NCBI GenBank assembly: GCA_009912235.1
Contig: WNDS01000003.1
Coordinates: forward strand, 496,001-560,000
DNA length: 64,000 bases
Source: Stenotrophomonas maltophilia
GTDB lineage: Bacteria; Pseudomonadota; Gammaproteobacteria; Xanthomonadales; Xanthomonadaceae
Direction of reading: 5' to 3'
Program-made: the position numbers and the translations under genes
Shown: positions 23,485-32,637 of the stretch, piece after piece
Layout: each line of letters begins with the position of its first letter
Numbering within the stretch: the stretch's first letter is position 1
The notes under the pieces: generated by a model
Databases searched by the model: none
What the model saw: the letters and a program-made list of their open reading frames with translations, nothing else
What the model was told of the DNA's origin: nothing

Positions 23485-24072
23485 ATGACCGCAGAGCTTT
23501 CGCCGAAGGCCGCTGAAATCCTTGCCCATGCCCGTTCACTGCTGGAATCCGGCGGCTACAACAGCTTCAGCTACGCCGACATCGCCGCGCACGTGCATAT
23601 CAGCAAGGCCAGCATCCACCACCATTTCCCCAGCAAGGTCGACCTGGTGCGCGAAGTGGTCACCCGCTACCGCGCTGAAGCACGCCAGGGCCTGTCCGTG
23701 CTGCAGCGGCAGCTGAATGACCCGCTGGGCGAACTGAACGCCTATGCCGATTACTGGTCCACCTGCATCGTCGGTGGCACCTCCTCGTTCTGCATCGGTG
23801 CGATGCTGGCGGCCGAGCTGCCGTCCATTCCTGGCGAAGTGGCGGTGGAAGTACGCGGCCACTTCGAAGACCTGAGCAGCTGGCTGGCGTCCACACTGCA
23901 ACGCGGCGTGGCCAAGGGCCAGTTCCGCCTGCAGGGCAGCGCCGAGGTCGAGGCGCGCGTGTTCATGTCATCGGTGCACGGCGCGATGCTGGCCGCGCGC
24001 GGCCTGGGCGATCCGCACGCCTTCGAACCGCTGGTGCGGGTGTCCATCGACCGCCTGTCCGCACACCACTGA
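23485..24072 (+). CDS. TetR family transcriptional regulator
   Basis: 195 residues. The N-terminal HTH has YNSFSYADIAAHVHISKA followed by SIHHHFPSKVDLV, a typical TetR recognition region. The C-terminal ligand-binding part (FCIGAMLAAELPSIPGEVA) is closely related to that of the second TetR at 26549-27124. The start chosen is ATG 23485 (MTAELSPKAAEIL); an ATG three codons earlier is possible. The HD hydrolase follows in the same direction 43 bp later. Ligand unknown. Confidence 0.88.
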   Translation: MTAELSPKAAEILAHARSLLESGGYNSFSYADIAAHVHISKASIHHHFPSKVDLVREVVTRYRAEARQGLSVLQRQLNDPLGELNAYADYWSTCIVGGTSSFCIGAMLAAELPSIPGEVAVEVRGHFEDLSSWLASTLQRGVAKGQFRLQGSAEVEARVFMSSVHGAMLAARGLGDPHAFEPLVRVSIDRLSAHH

Positions 24073-24115
24073 CACCTGCCGCACGGCGCGCGTGCGCCGG
24101 CGAACTGGAGACCCC

Positions 24116-24703
24116 ATGTCCCTCACCGCCCTGGAACAGCAGCTGGCCTTCCTGCGCGAAATCGACCAGCTCAAGACCGTGGTGCGGCAATCGCCACTGC
24201 TGGACCGCAGCCGCCGCGAGAATTCGGCCGAGCATTCCTGGCGCCTGGCGCTGTACGCGCTGGTGCTGAAGGACCACGCGCACAGCACCATCGACATCGA
24301 CCGCGTGCTGCGCATGCTCCTGCTGCATGACATCGTCGAGATCGACGTGGGCGACATGCCCATCCATGGCGGCACATCCTATGAACAGCAGGCGCAACTG
24401 GAAGCGGCCGCCGCCGCGCGCCTGTTCGGCCTGCTGCCAGCCGCGCAGGGCGAGGCCATGCGGGCGCTGTGGCAGGAATTCGAAGCCGCGCACAGCGACG
24501 ACGCACGCTTTGCCAAGGCACTGGACCGCTTCCAGCCCCTGCTGGTGAACATCTTCAGCGGTGGCGGCACCTGGAGCGAGAGCGGGGTCAGCCGTGAACA
24601 GGTGATCGCCCGCTACGGGCCGGTCATCCGCGACGGCGCGCCGGCCCTGTGGGCGCTGTGCGAACGCTGGATCGATACCCACTTCGGCAGCAGCGCCGGC
24701 TGA
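24116..24703 (+). CDS. HD domain phosphohydrolase (YfbR/HDDC2-like)
   Basis: 195-residue metal-dependent phosphohydrolase. The HD fingerprint is complete: His in NSAEHSWRLALYAL, the HD pair in MLLLHDIVEIDVGDMP and a late Asp-containing helix. Relatives act on 5'-deoxynucleotides. ATG 24116 (MSLTALEQQLAFLR) matches family starts, and GGAGACCCC immediately upstream gives a ribosome site. It is probably co-transcribed with the TetR gene. Confidence 0.85.
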   Translation: MSLTALEQQLAFLREIDQLKTVVRQSPLLDRSRRENSAEHSWRLALYALVLKDHAHSTIDIDRVLRMLLLHDIVEIDVGDMPIHGGTSYEQQAQLEAAAAARLFGLLPAAQGEAMRALWQEFEAAHSDDARFAKALDRFQPLLVNIFSGGGTWSESGVSREQVIARYGPVIRDGAPALWALCERWIDTHFGSSAG

Positions 24704-24715
24704 GACCCGCGCACG

Positions 24716-25608
24716 TCATGGCACGGCCGGGGCTCGTGCCCGCGCCGACGCCGCATCCTGGCCCGGTGGCAGGCCGAACAGACGCCGGTAGCCACGGCTG
24801 AACTGCTGCACGCTCTCGTAGCCGACAGCAAAGGCCGCCCGGCTGGCGTGCTGGCCTTCGGCCAGCATCAGCCGGCGGGCCTCGATCAGCCGCAGCTGCT
24901 TGTGGAACTGGCGCGGTGACAGCGAGGTGGCCGAGCGGAAATGCTGGTGGAACGAGGACAGGCTCATGCCTGCGGCAGCAGCCAGCCGTTCCACCGGCAG
25001 CGCGTGCGCGAACTCGCGGCGCAGCAGCGCAATCGCCCGTGCCACGCGCTGGCCATGGCCATCCGGCCAGCCCAGCTGGCGAACCGCGTTGCCGTGCCTG
25101 CCCGCCAGCAGCCAGTAGTGCATCTCGCGCAGCCGCTGCAGCTGCAGCATCGGCAACGCGGACGGCTGCCCGAGCAGCTGAAGCAGCCGCAGCGCCGCGT
25201 CCATCACATCGCCATCGGCCGGTTCGGCACGCAGCGGTTCACCGCGCTGCACCGGGCCCAGCTTCATTTCCAGCGCCACGTCGGCGATCGCGGCCAGGTC
25301 CAGCTCCAGCACCAGGGACAGGTAGGGCGCGTCCGGGGTGGCCTGGGTGATCTGACTGACGGTGGCACATCGGCGATGATCAACAGGCACTGGCCCGCAC
25401 CGAACTCCAGCATCTGCGCACCCAGGCTGATCCGCTTGCGCCCCTGCAGCACCAGACATACCAGCGGCCGGGAGATCGCGTAGTCGATGCTGCTCGGTGC
25501 GTCCGCCCGGATCAGCGTCAGGCCGGCAATCGGGGTCGGGGTGGTGCCTCCGCTACCGGCATGTACGCCGGCGTGGTCGCGCAGCGCCGTCAGCAACGCC
25601 ATGGTCAT
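24716..25608 (-). pseudogene. AraC family transcriptional regulator, frameshifted
   Basis: About 297 residues when repaired. ATG 25608 or 25602 begins TMALLTALRDHAG. An AraC N-terminal ligand domain (ISRPLVCLVLQGRKRISLG) is followed by the double HTH (HALPVERLAAAAGMSLSSFH and VGYESVQQFSRGYRRLFGLP). One base is missing near 25361-25366: adding one C to the coding strand restores IADVPTVSQITQATPDAPYL. Divergent from the SDR gene at 25769, a common regulator-target arrangement. Both members of the pair are broken. Confidence 0.85.
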
Positions 25609-25768
25609 CGTGGAATCTGCGTAGTGGCCGGTTGCTGGGATGCTACCGGGGAACGTGTCCGGCGGCACCCGTGCTGCAGGAACGGGCCAGCGGCGACGAG
25701 GTTCAGGCAAAGCCCGCGCCCGGCAGCGCCGCGACAATGCGCCCTCGTTGCCCGCCCAAGGAACCACC

Positions 25769-26523
25769 ATGCGACCTGTTTCCCTCATCACCGGTGCCAG
25801 CCGTGGCCTCGGCCGCGCCACCGCCCTGTCCATCGCCCGCAACGACGGCGATGTCATCATCACCTACAAGAGCCGCCAGACCGAAGCAGAGGACGTGGTC
25901 GCGCAGGTGCAGGCGCTCGGCGGCAAGGCCGTGGCATTGGCGCTGGATGTCGGCAACGTCGCCAGCTTCCCCGCCTTCGCCAGCCAGCTGCAGGAGGGGC
26001 TGCAACGCACCTGGCAGCGCGGTCAGATCGACCACCTCATCAACAATGCCGGACACGGCGAGGTCGCCCCCTCACCACCATGAGCGAAACGGCCTTCGAC
26101 GCACTGGTGAACGTCCACTTCAAGGGCGTGTTCTTCCTCACCCAGCAGCTGCTGTCACTGATGGCCGACGGCGGGCGCATCATCAACATGTCCACCGGGC
26201 TTACCCGCGTTTCCGCCGAGGGCTGATCGGCGTACGCGGCGGTGAAAGCGGCCGTCGAGGTGCTGACCGTCTACATGGCCAGGGAGCTTGGCAGCCGTGG
26301 CATCACGGTCAATGTGGTTGCCCCCGGCGCCATCGAAACGGACTTCTTCGGCGGCGCGGTGCGCGATACGCCGGCGTTCAACCGCTTCTTCGCCGACATG
26401 ACCGCACTGGGCCGGGTCGGCGTGGCCGACGACATCGGGCCGGTGATTGCGGGGCTGCTGTCGGATGCAAACCGCTAGGTCAATGCCCAGCGCATCGAGG
26501 TCTCCGGTGGGCAGGGCATCTGA
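25769..26523 (+). pseudogene. Short-chain dehydrogenase/reductase with one frameshift and two stops
   Basis: Classical SDR of 251 residues when repaired, starting MRPVSLITGASRGLGRA with the TGxxxGxG cofactor site. Later motifs are NNAGHGE, a catalytic Ser region and YAAVK (of YxxxK). Three lesions: one C missing in the run 26067-26071 (repair gives GHGEVAPLTTMSETAFD), TGA at 26224-26226 just before the catalytic YAAVK, and TAG at 26476-26478 near the end (NR-stop-VNAQRIEVSGGQGI, where relatives have Trp). This is the most damaged gene in the window and the best candidate for a true pseudogene. It is divergent from the AraC gene, its probable regulator. Confidence 0.87.
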
Positions 26524-26548
26524 TCCTGCAGCGGCCCTGCGCGCAGCG

Positions 26549-27124
26549 CTACCGGGTGCCGCGCATGCGCGCCAGGAAGGTGTCGGTCACCAGCGTGAAC
26601 CGCGCCGAGTCGGTGTAGGCGCGGGCCATCAGCATCGCGCCGTAGACCGCGGTCTGGAAGAACTGCGATGACAGCACCGGCGACCGCTCCAACGTGATGC
26701 TGCCCTGCTGCACGCCCAGCTGCATCAGGCGCAGCAACCACTGCCCCATGTCATCGAAGTGGCCCTGGACGGCCGCTGCCACCGGTGCCGACAACCCGGG
26801 CAGTTCCACCGCCAGCAGGCCGGCCAGGCAGAACGGCGCGGACTGGTCCTGGATGCAGCGCTGCCAGTGCGCCACGTACGCCTGCAGCTGCACCAGCGCA
26901 TCGGGCGCCTCGCGTTCCAGCGTCGCGATCTGCGCCTGGATCACCGCGCGCCGGCGCGCGATGGCGGCCGCCACCAGATCCGCCTTCGACGGGAAGTGGT
27001 GGTGGATGCTGGCCTTGCGGATACCGACCACGGCAGCCAGATTGGCATAGCTGAAGCCGTTGTAGCCGGCCTGCACGATCAGGTGCGCGGCCTCTTCGAT
27101 CAAGCGGTCCGCGGTGTCAGTCAT
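26549..27124 (-). CDS. TetR family transcriptional regulator, probable repressor of the DUF308/egt operon
   Basis: 191 residues from ATG 27124 (MTDTADRLIEEA); an ATG at 27145 would add seven. The HTH YNGFSYANLAAVVGIRKA and SIHHHFPSKADLV is nearly the same as in the TetR at 23485. The C-terminal domain is alike too (FCLAGLLAVELPGLSAPVA), so the two are paralogues. It is divergent from the DUF308 gene, with two operator-like sites between them. Confidence 0.88.
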   Translation of the reverse strand: MTDTADRLIEEAAHLIVQAGYNGFSYANLAAVVGIRKASIHHHFPSKADLVAAAIARRRAVIQAQIATLEREAPDALVQLQAYVAHWQRCIQDQSAPFCLAGLLAVELPGLSAPVAAAVQGHFDDMGQWLLRLMQLGVQQGSITLERSPVLSSQFFQTAVYGAMLMARAYTDSARFTLVTDTFLARMRGTR

Positions 27125-27233
27125 GATGTCTCCGGCCTTCTGCAACGGGCCTCAAGGGGGAAGGGCTGGCGTTCGGCGCCGGGGCGCATCGCACGCGATC
27201 CGACAAACGGTCGCTTCATCGGTTGACTGCCAT

Positions 27234-27309
27234 CCTACTAGTAGGTCAATATCCTATCCACATCGCGCCGGGCCTCGCCTCCGTCCGGCCGATAACCCTA
27301 CCTACTAGT
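27234..27309. promoter_or_regulatory. Two TetR-type operator candidates in the divergent tetR / DUF308 promoter
   Basis: Site one, 27234-27245, is CCTACTAGTAGG, a perfect 12-bp palindrome. Site two, 27297-27309, is CCTACCTACTAGT, differing by one base from the sequence before the other TetR gene (23438-23450). The spacing and placement suit repression of both divergent genes by the TetR protein. Confidence 0.65.
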
Positions 27310-27340
27310 TGATACACACCATCCCCAGCCGGAGAAACCC

Positions 27341-27925
27341 TTGTCCACTGCCTCCACCCCCGAAGCCTCGACCACTGCCTGGCTGCAGCGCTACTACTTC
27401 CTGCGCGCCGGCGTTTCCATCGCCTGGATCGTCCTGGCCGTGTTGGTCGGCCGCCACAACCCGGCCGTCGCCGCCGTCCTGCTGGTGCTCTACCCGGCCT
27501 GGGACACGGTGGCCAACTACATCGACGCCCGCCGCAGCGGTGGCCTGGGCAGCAACCCCACGCAGCTGCTCAACTTCGTGGTAAGCATCGCCACCGCGCT
27601 GGCCATCGGCTGGGCGCTGACGCTAGGCATGGCGGCCGCCCTGAAGGTGTTCGGTGCCTGGGCCATCTTCTCCGGTGTGCTGCAGCTGGCCACCGCGGTG
27701 CGCCGCTGGAAGCGTTCCGGCGGCCAGTGGGTGATGATCCTCAGCGGCGCACAGTCGGCCGCGGCCGGTGCGTTCTTCTTCAAGCAGGCCAGCAGCGGCA
27801 TGCCGCTGGACATCACCACGGTGGCACCCTATGCCGGCCTGGGTGCGTTCTACTTCCTGCTGTCGGCGGTGTGGCTGACCGTGCGCAGCGCACGCCAACG
27901 CCGTGCCGCTGCGGCCAGCCGCTGA
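27341..27925 (+). CDS. DUF308-like integral membrane protein
   Basis: 194 residues with about six hydrophobic helices, for example YFLRAGVSIAWIVLAVLVG, LNFVVSIATALAIGWALTLG and GLGAFYFLLSAVWLTV. It resembles the small DUF308/HdeD-like membrane proteins. The likely start is TTG 27341, preceded by a good GGAGAAA ribosome site. It lies 32 bp after an operator candidate and 18 bp before the egt fusion, so it is probably the first gene of a TetR-repressed operon. No function is known; HdeD relatives are linked to acid stress. Confidence 0.72.
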   Translation: MSTASTPEASTTAWLQRYYFLRAGVSIAWIVLAVLVGRHNPAVAAVLLVLYPAWDTVANYIDARRSGGLGSNPTQLLNFVVSIATALAIGWALTLGMAAALKVFGAWAIFSGVLQLATAVRRWKRSGGQWVMILSGAQSAAAGAFFFKQASSGMPLDITTVAPYAGLGAFYFLLSAVWLTVRSARQRRAAAASR

Positions 27926-27943
27926 CCCCTGCGCCGCCGCCAC

Positions 27944-30148
27944 ATGCACATGCCCCTGCCCGGCATCGACACCAGTGCCGAGCGCGATGCCCTGCGCCGC
28001 CGCTTCCACCACGTGCGCGGCCACAGCCTGGCACTGGCCGCGCCGCTGGAGGTGGAAGACCAGGCCGCGCAGTCGATGCCCGATGCCAGCCCGACCAAAT
28101 TGCATCTGGCGCACACCAGCTGGTTCTTCGAAACGTTCCTGCTGCTGCGGCACCTGCCCGGCTACACCGCCTTCCATCCCGGCTTTGGCGCGTTGTTCAA
28201 TTCCTACTACGAGGCACTCGGCCCGCGCCTGCCACGCAACGCGCGCGGGCTGCTGACCCGGCCCTCGGCGCAGACCGTGCGCGCTTATCGCGCGCATGTG
28301 GATGCGGCCATGGACCAGCTGCTGCAGCACGGCACACCCGCACAGCTGCCGCTGGTGGAACTGGGCCTTGCGCACGAACAGCAGCACCAGGAGCTGATCG
28401 TGATGGACGCGCTGCACCTGCTCTCGTGCTCGCCGCTGGCGCCGGCCTACCTGGACGGGCCGCCACCGCGCCACCCATCGGCCACGCCGCAGGCCTGGCA
28501 TGCGCTTGCCGGCGGTCTGGTCGAGATCGGCGCACGTGCCGGCTACTTCGCCTTCGACAACGAAGGCCCACGGCACAGCGTCTACCTGCAGCCCTATGCC
28601 ATCGCCGAGCGGCTGGTCAGTAACGGCGAATGGCTGGCCTTCATCGCGGCCGGCGGCTACCAGCGCCCGCAGCTGTGGCTGGCCGATGGCTGGGCAACGC
28701 GGTGCGCCGAAGGCTGGCAGGCACCGTTGTACTGGCAACACGACGGCACTGCGTGGACCACGTTCGGCCTGCACGGGCGCACGCCGCTCGACCCGGCCGC
28801 GCCGGTGCAGCATGTCAGCTATTACGAAGCCAATGCCTTTGCGTGCTGGGCCGGCGCACGGCTGCCCAGCGAAGCCGAATGGGAACATGCCGCACGTACC
28901 GTCGCCCCGCTGCAGGGGCTGTACGACCAGGCCTGGCAGTGGACGAGTAGCAGCTACGAAGCCTACCCAAGCTTTCGGGCAGCGCCGGATGCCGTGGGCG
29001 AGTACAACGGCAAGTTCATGGTCGGCCAGCGCGTGCTGCGCGGGGGCGCCGCGGCCACACCGCCGGGCCACACCCGCCCCAGCTACCGCAACTTCTTTGC
29101 GCCGGCACAGCGCTGGCTGTTCAGTGGCGTGCGCCTGGCGCGCGACCTGCCCGTGGACGACGCGGTGCAGGCGCCCCCCTCGCAGCGCCACCGCTTCGCC
29201 GACGATGTGCTGCGCGGCCTGTCAGCCACACCGAAGGCGCTGCCACCCAAGTACTTCTACGACACTGACGGCTCAGAACTGTTCGAAGCCCTCTGTGCCA
29301 CGCCGGAGTACTACCTGACCCGCACCGAACTGGCGCCGCTGCGCGAGGTGGCGCCCGCGCTGGCCCCGCATATCGCCGAAGGCAGCGTGCTGGTCGAGTT
29401 CGGCAGCGGCGTCAGCATCAAGACCCGTGTGCTGCTCGATGCCGCGCCGCAGCTGTCGGCCTATGTGCCTATCGATATCAGCGCCACCGCCCTGCAGCAG
29501 GCCAGCAGCGCGCTGCGCAGCGACCATCCCGGCCTGCTGATCGCTCCGCTGGTGGCCGATTTCACCACCGCCACCGCGTTGCCGGCCGCAGCCGACGGGC
29601 GCCCACGCCTGGGTTTCTTCCCCGGTTCCACGCTGGGCAACTTCGCACCGGGCGATGCAGTGGAGCTGCTGTCCCGGCTGCGCCGGCTGTTGGGGCCGGG
29701 GGCGCAGCTGCTGGTCGGCGTGGACCTGCTGAAGGACGCTGCAGTACTGGAAGCCGTATACGACGATGCCGCCGGTGCCACGGCAGCGTTCAACCGCAAC
29801 CTGCTGCTGCGCATCAACCGCGAACTGGGCGGCCACTTCGATGCCGGCACGTTCCAGCACCAGGCGCGCTGGAACGCGGCCGAACAGCGCATTGAAATGC
29901 ACCTGGTCAGCGCCTGCGACCAGCACGTACAGGTGCTGGGCCGCCGTATTGCCTTCGCCCGCGGCGAGAGCATCCATACCGAGAACGCGCACAAGTTCAC
30001 GCCCGCCACCCTGGCCGCTACCGCAGAATGCGCCGGGTGGACGCTGTGCCGGCACTGGCTGCAGCCTGATCCAGCGTTCGGTCTCTTCCTGCTGGCCGCC
30101 CCTGCGGGCACGGCCACCCCCGTTGATGGAGAACCCGATGTCGCATGA
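27944..30148 (+). CDS. EgtB-EgtD fusion: sulfoxide synthase and histidine N-alpha-methyltransferase
   Basis: 734 residues that join two ergothioneine-type enzymes. Residues about 1-150 form a DinB-like iron site (HLAHTSWFFETF and LGLAHEQQHQELIVMD provide the three His ligands). Residues about 185-395 form the formylglycine-enzyme-like domain (GARLPSEAEWEHAAR, QRVLRGGAA, RNFFAPAQRWLFSGVRL). From about residue 405 an EgtD-type SAM methyltransferase follows (LPPKYFYDTDGSELFEAL, VEFGSGVSIKTRVLL, FFPGSTLGNF, HTENAHKFTP). EgtD trimethylates histidine; EgtB couples it to a thiol using oxygen. Fungal Egt1 carries the domains in the opposite order. No egtA, egtC or lyase gene is beside it. The linker has no Met, and a C6 run at about 29167-29172 means that a merged frame cannot be excluded. 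It overlaps the next gene by 11 bp. Confidence 0.85.
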   Translation: MHMPLPGIDTSAERDALRRRFHHVRGHSLALAAPLEVEDQAAQSMPDASPTKLHLAHTSWFFETFLLLRHLPGYTAFHPGFGALFNSYYEALGPRLPRNARGLLTRPSAQTVRAYRAHVDAAMDQLLQHGTPAQLPLVELGLAHEQQHQELIVMDALHLLSCSPLAPAYLDGPPPRHPSATPQAWHALAGGLVEIGARAGYFAFDNEGPRHSVYLQPYAIAERLVSNGEWLAFIAAGGYQRPQLWLADGWATRCAEGWQAPLYWQHDGTAWTTFGLHGRTPLDPAAPVQHVSYYEANAFACWAGARLPSEAEWEHAARTVAPLQGLYDQAWQWTSSSYEAYPSFRAAPDAVGEYNGKFMVGQRVLRGGAAATPPGHTRPSYRNFFAPAQRWLFSGVRLARDLPVDDAVQAPPSQRHRFADDVLRGLSATPKALPPKYFYDTDGSELFEALCATPEYYLTRTELAPLREVAPALAPHIAEGSVLVEFGSGVSIKTRVLLDAAPQLSAYVPIDISATALQQASSALRSDHPGLLIAPLVADFTTATALPAAADGRPRLGFFPGSTLGNFAPGDAVELLSRLRRLLGPGAQLLVGVDLLKDAAVLEAVYDDAAGATAAFNRNLLLRINRELGGHFDAGTFQHQARWNAAEQRIEMHLVSACDQHVQVLGRRIAFARGESIHTENAHKFTPATLAATAECAGWTLCRHWLQPDPAFGLFLLAAPAGTATPVDGEPDVA

Positions 30149-31535
30149 CCCTGCTGCCCTGCCCACCCAGGCCTACGACGCCATCATCATCGGCGCCGGC
30201 CAGGCCGGCCCCTCGCTGGCCGGCCGCCTGCACGAAGCCGGCATGCGCGTGGCCATCATCGAGCGCCATCTGGTCGGTGGCACCTGCGTGAACACCGGCT
30301 GCAAGCCGACCAAGACGCTGGTGGCCAGCGCCTACGCCGCGCACACCGCACGGCGCGGCGCCGACTACGGCTTCTCCAGCGGCCCGGTGCAGGTGGACAT
30401 GGCTGCCGTGGAAGCCCGCGCACGCAAGGTCATCCTCGATTCGCGGCAGGGCAACGAAGACTGGCTTCAGGGCATGGCCAACGTCACGCTCATCCGTGGC
30501 CATGCGCGTTTCGACGGCCCGGACAGCGTCGTGGTCGAGGGCCAGCGGCTGAGCGCACCGCGCATCTTCATCAACGTCGGCGGCCGTGCCAGCGTGCCGG
30601 ACATGCCGGGGCTGCAGGACGTGCCCTACCTGACCAACACCGGCATGGTCGCGCTCACCACCCTGCCGCGCCACCTGGTGGTGGTTGGTGGCAGCTACAT
30701 CGGGCTGGAGTTCGCGCAGATGTACCGGCGCTTCGGCGCGCAGGTGACCATCATCGAGCGCATGGAGCGGCTGATCGCACGCGAAGATCCGGACATCTCC
30801 GAGGCGGTGCGCGGCATCCTCGAAGCCGAAGGCATCCACGTGCATACCGGCGCCACCGGCATCGCCTTCCAGCCGCATGTCGACGGCGTGGCGGTCAGCA
30901 CCGGCGACGATAACGCCGCTCCCATCATCGGCAGCCACGTGCTGATCGCCACCGGCCATCGCCCGAACACCGACGACCTCGGTCTGGACGCGGCCGGCAT
31001 CGCCTGCGATGCGCGCGGCTACATTACCGTGGACGAGCAGCTGCGCACGTCGGTGCCCGGCGTATGGGCGCTGGGCGACTGCAACGGGTGCGGTGCGTTC
31101 ACCCATACCGCCTACAACGATTTCGAGATCGTCGCCGCCAACCTGCTCGATGGCGAGACGCGCCGTGTCAGCCAGCGCGTGTCCGGCTACGCGCTGTACA
31201 TCGATCCGCCGCTGGCGCGGGTCGGCATGACCGATGCCGAAGCCGTTCGCAGCGGGCGCCGCCTGCTGCATGCCCAGCGTCCGATGAGCCGGGTCGGCCG
31301 TGCCGTGGAGAAAGGCGAAACCCAGGGCGTGATGAAGATCGTGGCCGACGCCGACAGCCGCCGCATCCTGGGCGCGGCCATCCTGGGCACCGGTGCCGAC
31401 GAGGCGATCCACGGCATCGTCGACATGATGAGCGCCGACCAGCCGCTCGATGCGATGCGGTGGGCGGTGCCGATCCATCCCACCGTGTCCGAGCTGATTC
31501 CCACCCTGCTGGTCGGGCTGTCCGCCAGCGACTGA
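30138..31535 (+). CDS. FAD-dependent pyridine nucleotide-disulfide oxidoreductase (mercuric reductase-like)
   Basis: 465-residue class I flavin disulfide reductase. Features in order: FAD site (DAIIIGAGQAGPSLAG), redox-active pair in GGTCVNTGCKPTKTLV, NAD(P) site (LVVVGGSYIGLEFAQMY), second FAD motif (GVWALGDCNGCGAFTHT) and the C-terminal IHPTVSELIPTLL with the His-Glu pair. No mercury-binding C-terminal Cys pair or HMA domain is present, so it is not MerA itself. ATG 30138 lies inside the end of the EgtB-EgtD gene in another frame, implying translational coupling. It may reduce a disulfide or other oxidised form linked to ergothioneine; this is inference. Confidence 0.88.
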   Translation: MSHDPAALPTQAYDAIIIGAGQAGPSLAGRLHEAGMRVAIIERHLVGGTCVNTGCKPTKTLVASAYAAHTARRGADYGFSSGPVQVDMAAVEARARKVILDSRQGNEDWLQGMANVTLIRGHARFDGPDSVVVEGQRLSAPRIFINVGGRASVPDMPGLQDVPYLTNTGMVALTTLPRHLVVVGGSYIGLEFAQMYRRFGAQVTIIERMERLIAREDPDISEAVRGILEAEGIHVHTGATGIAFQPHVDGVAVSTGDDNAAPIIGSHVLIATGHRPNTDDLGLDAAGIACDARGYITVDEQLRTSVPGVWALGDCNGCGAFTHTAYNDFEIVAANLLDGETRRVSQRVSGYALYIDPPLARVGMTDAEAVRSGRRLLHAQRPMSRVGRAVEKGETQGVMKIVADADSRRILGAAILGTGADEAIHGIVDMMSADQPLDAMRWAVPIHPTVSELIPTLLVGLSASD

Positions 31536-31767
31536 GCGGCCAACCGCCGCCCCCGATTGACGCCGGCCGGGCCCCCGCCTACAGTCGGCACCGCAGCCGC
31601 ACCGCGCGCGCTGCCGCAGACGTTATCGTCATCCAACGCGCCCATTCCCGGTAGGGCCTCAGCAGAGGAAAGCCGGGGTACAGGCGCCACGGTAATGCCC
31701 TTGATCGTCCCCTGCGGGCGCTGCAGCACCGTGGCCTTTCCCTTGTCATTCCTGGAAAGGCACCACC

Positions 31768-32523
31768 ATGAACATCACCGGCAACACCATTCTCGTCACC
31801 GGCGGCAGCAGCGGCATCGGCCGTGCGCTGGCCATCGCCCTGCACCAGCGCGGCAACCGCGTGATCGTCACCGGGCGGCGCCAGCCGCTGCTCGATGACA
31901 TCGCCCGGCAGCACCCCGGCATTACCGCCCTCACGCTGGACCTGTCCGACCCCGCTTCACTGGCGCGGCTGGCCGACACCATACACGCGCGCTTCCCCAC
32001 CTTGAACGTGCTCATCGCCAACGCCGGCATCTCGCGCAGCGAGGACATGGCCGCTGCGCACTGGGATGACCACGACGCCGAAGCGATCGTGGAGACCAAC
32101 ATCCTCGGCGTGCTGCGCACCGCCGCCACCTTCCTGCCGCTGCTCAAGCGCCAGCCCCACGCCACCTTCATCGCCACCAGCTCGGCGCTGGCGTTCGTGC
32201 CCCGCAGCGCCTTCCCCACCTACTGCGCCAGCAAGGCCTTCCTGCACTCGTGGCTGGTGTCGCTGCGCCACCAGCTGCGGCATCTGCCACTGGAAGTGCT
32301 GGAGCTGTCGCCGCCGTATGTGCAGACCCTGCTGACCGGTGCCGCACAGGCACACGATCCGCGTGCGATGCCGCTGCAGGACTACATCACGCAGGTGATG
32401 CAGCGGCTGGAGCGCGGCGAGCACCCCGGCGGCGAACTGCTGCTGTCGGCAGACCTGCCACGCCGCTGGGCCGAACGGGACGGCACCTATGCAGCGTTGT
32501 TCGAGGCGATGAACGGCGTCTAG
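31768..32523 (+). CDS. Short-chain dehydrogenase (DltE-like)
   Basis: 251 residues with the SDR cofactor site TGGSSGIGRA, NAG motif (IANAGIS), catalytic Ser region ATSSALAF and YxxxK as YCASK. It matches the DltE branch of SDRs, whose physiological substrate is not settled. 232 bp of non-coding sequence precedes it, enough for its own promoter, and AGGCACCACC just ahead of ATG 31768 can serve as ribosome site. A hairpin follows 17 bp after the stop. Confidence 0.85.
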   Translation: MNITGNTILVTGGSSGIGRALAIALHQRGNRVIVTGRRQPLLDDIARQHPGITALTLDLSDPASLARLADTIHARFPTLNVLIANAGISRSEDMAAAHWDDHDAEAIVETNILGVLRTAATFLPLLKRQPHATFIATSSALAFVPRSAFPTYCASKAFLHSWLVSLRHQLRHLPLEVLELSPPYVQTLLTGAAQAHDPRAMPLQDYITQVMQRLERGEHPGGELLLSADLPRRWAERDGTYAALFEAMNGV

Positions 32524-32540
32524 CAGAGGCCATCACGAAC

Positions 32541-32576
32541 CGACTGTCTGCTGTACGCAAGCGCGGCAGACAGTCG
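32541..32576. terminator. Hairpin between convergent SDR and DsbB-like genes
   Basis: Perfect 11-bp inverted repeat CGACTGTCTGC/GCAGACAGTCG with a 14-base loop, between two convergent stops. It has no T run on either strand, so it is a probable bidirectional transcription barrier rather than a textbook terminator. Confidence 0.5.
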
Positions 32577-32637
32577 GGCCGAGCACTGAACGCGCATGCT
32601 GCAGCCAGCAGGAAGCACCACATGATGCGATCAGGCG

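Noticed and set aside
30138..31535. True mercuric reductase and a mer operon
   Set aside because: No HMA domain, no C-terminal Cys pair and no other mer genes.
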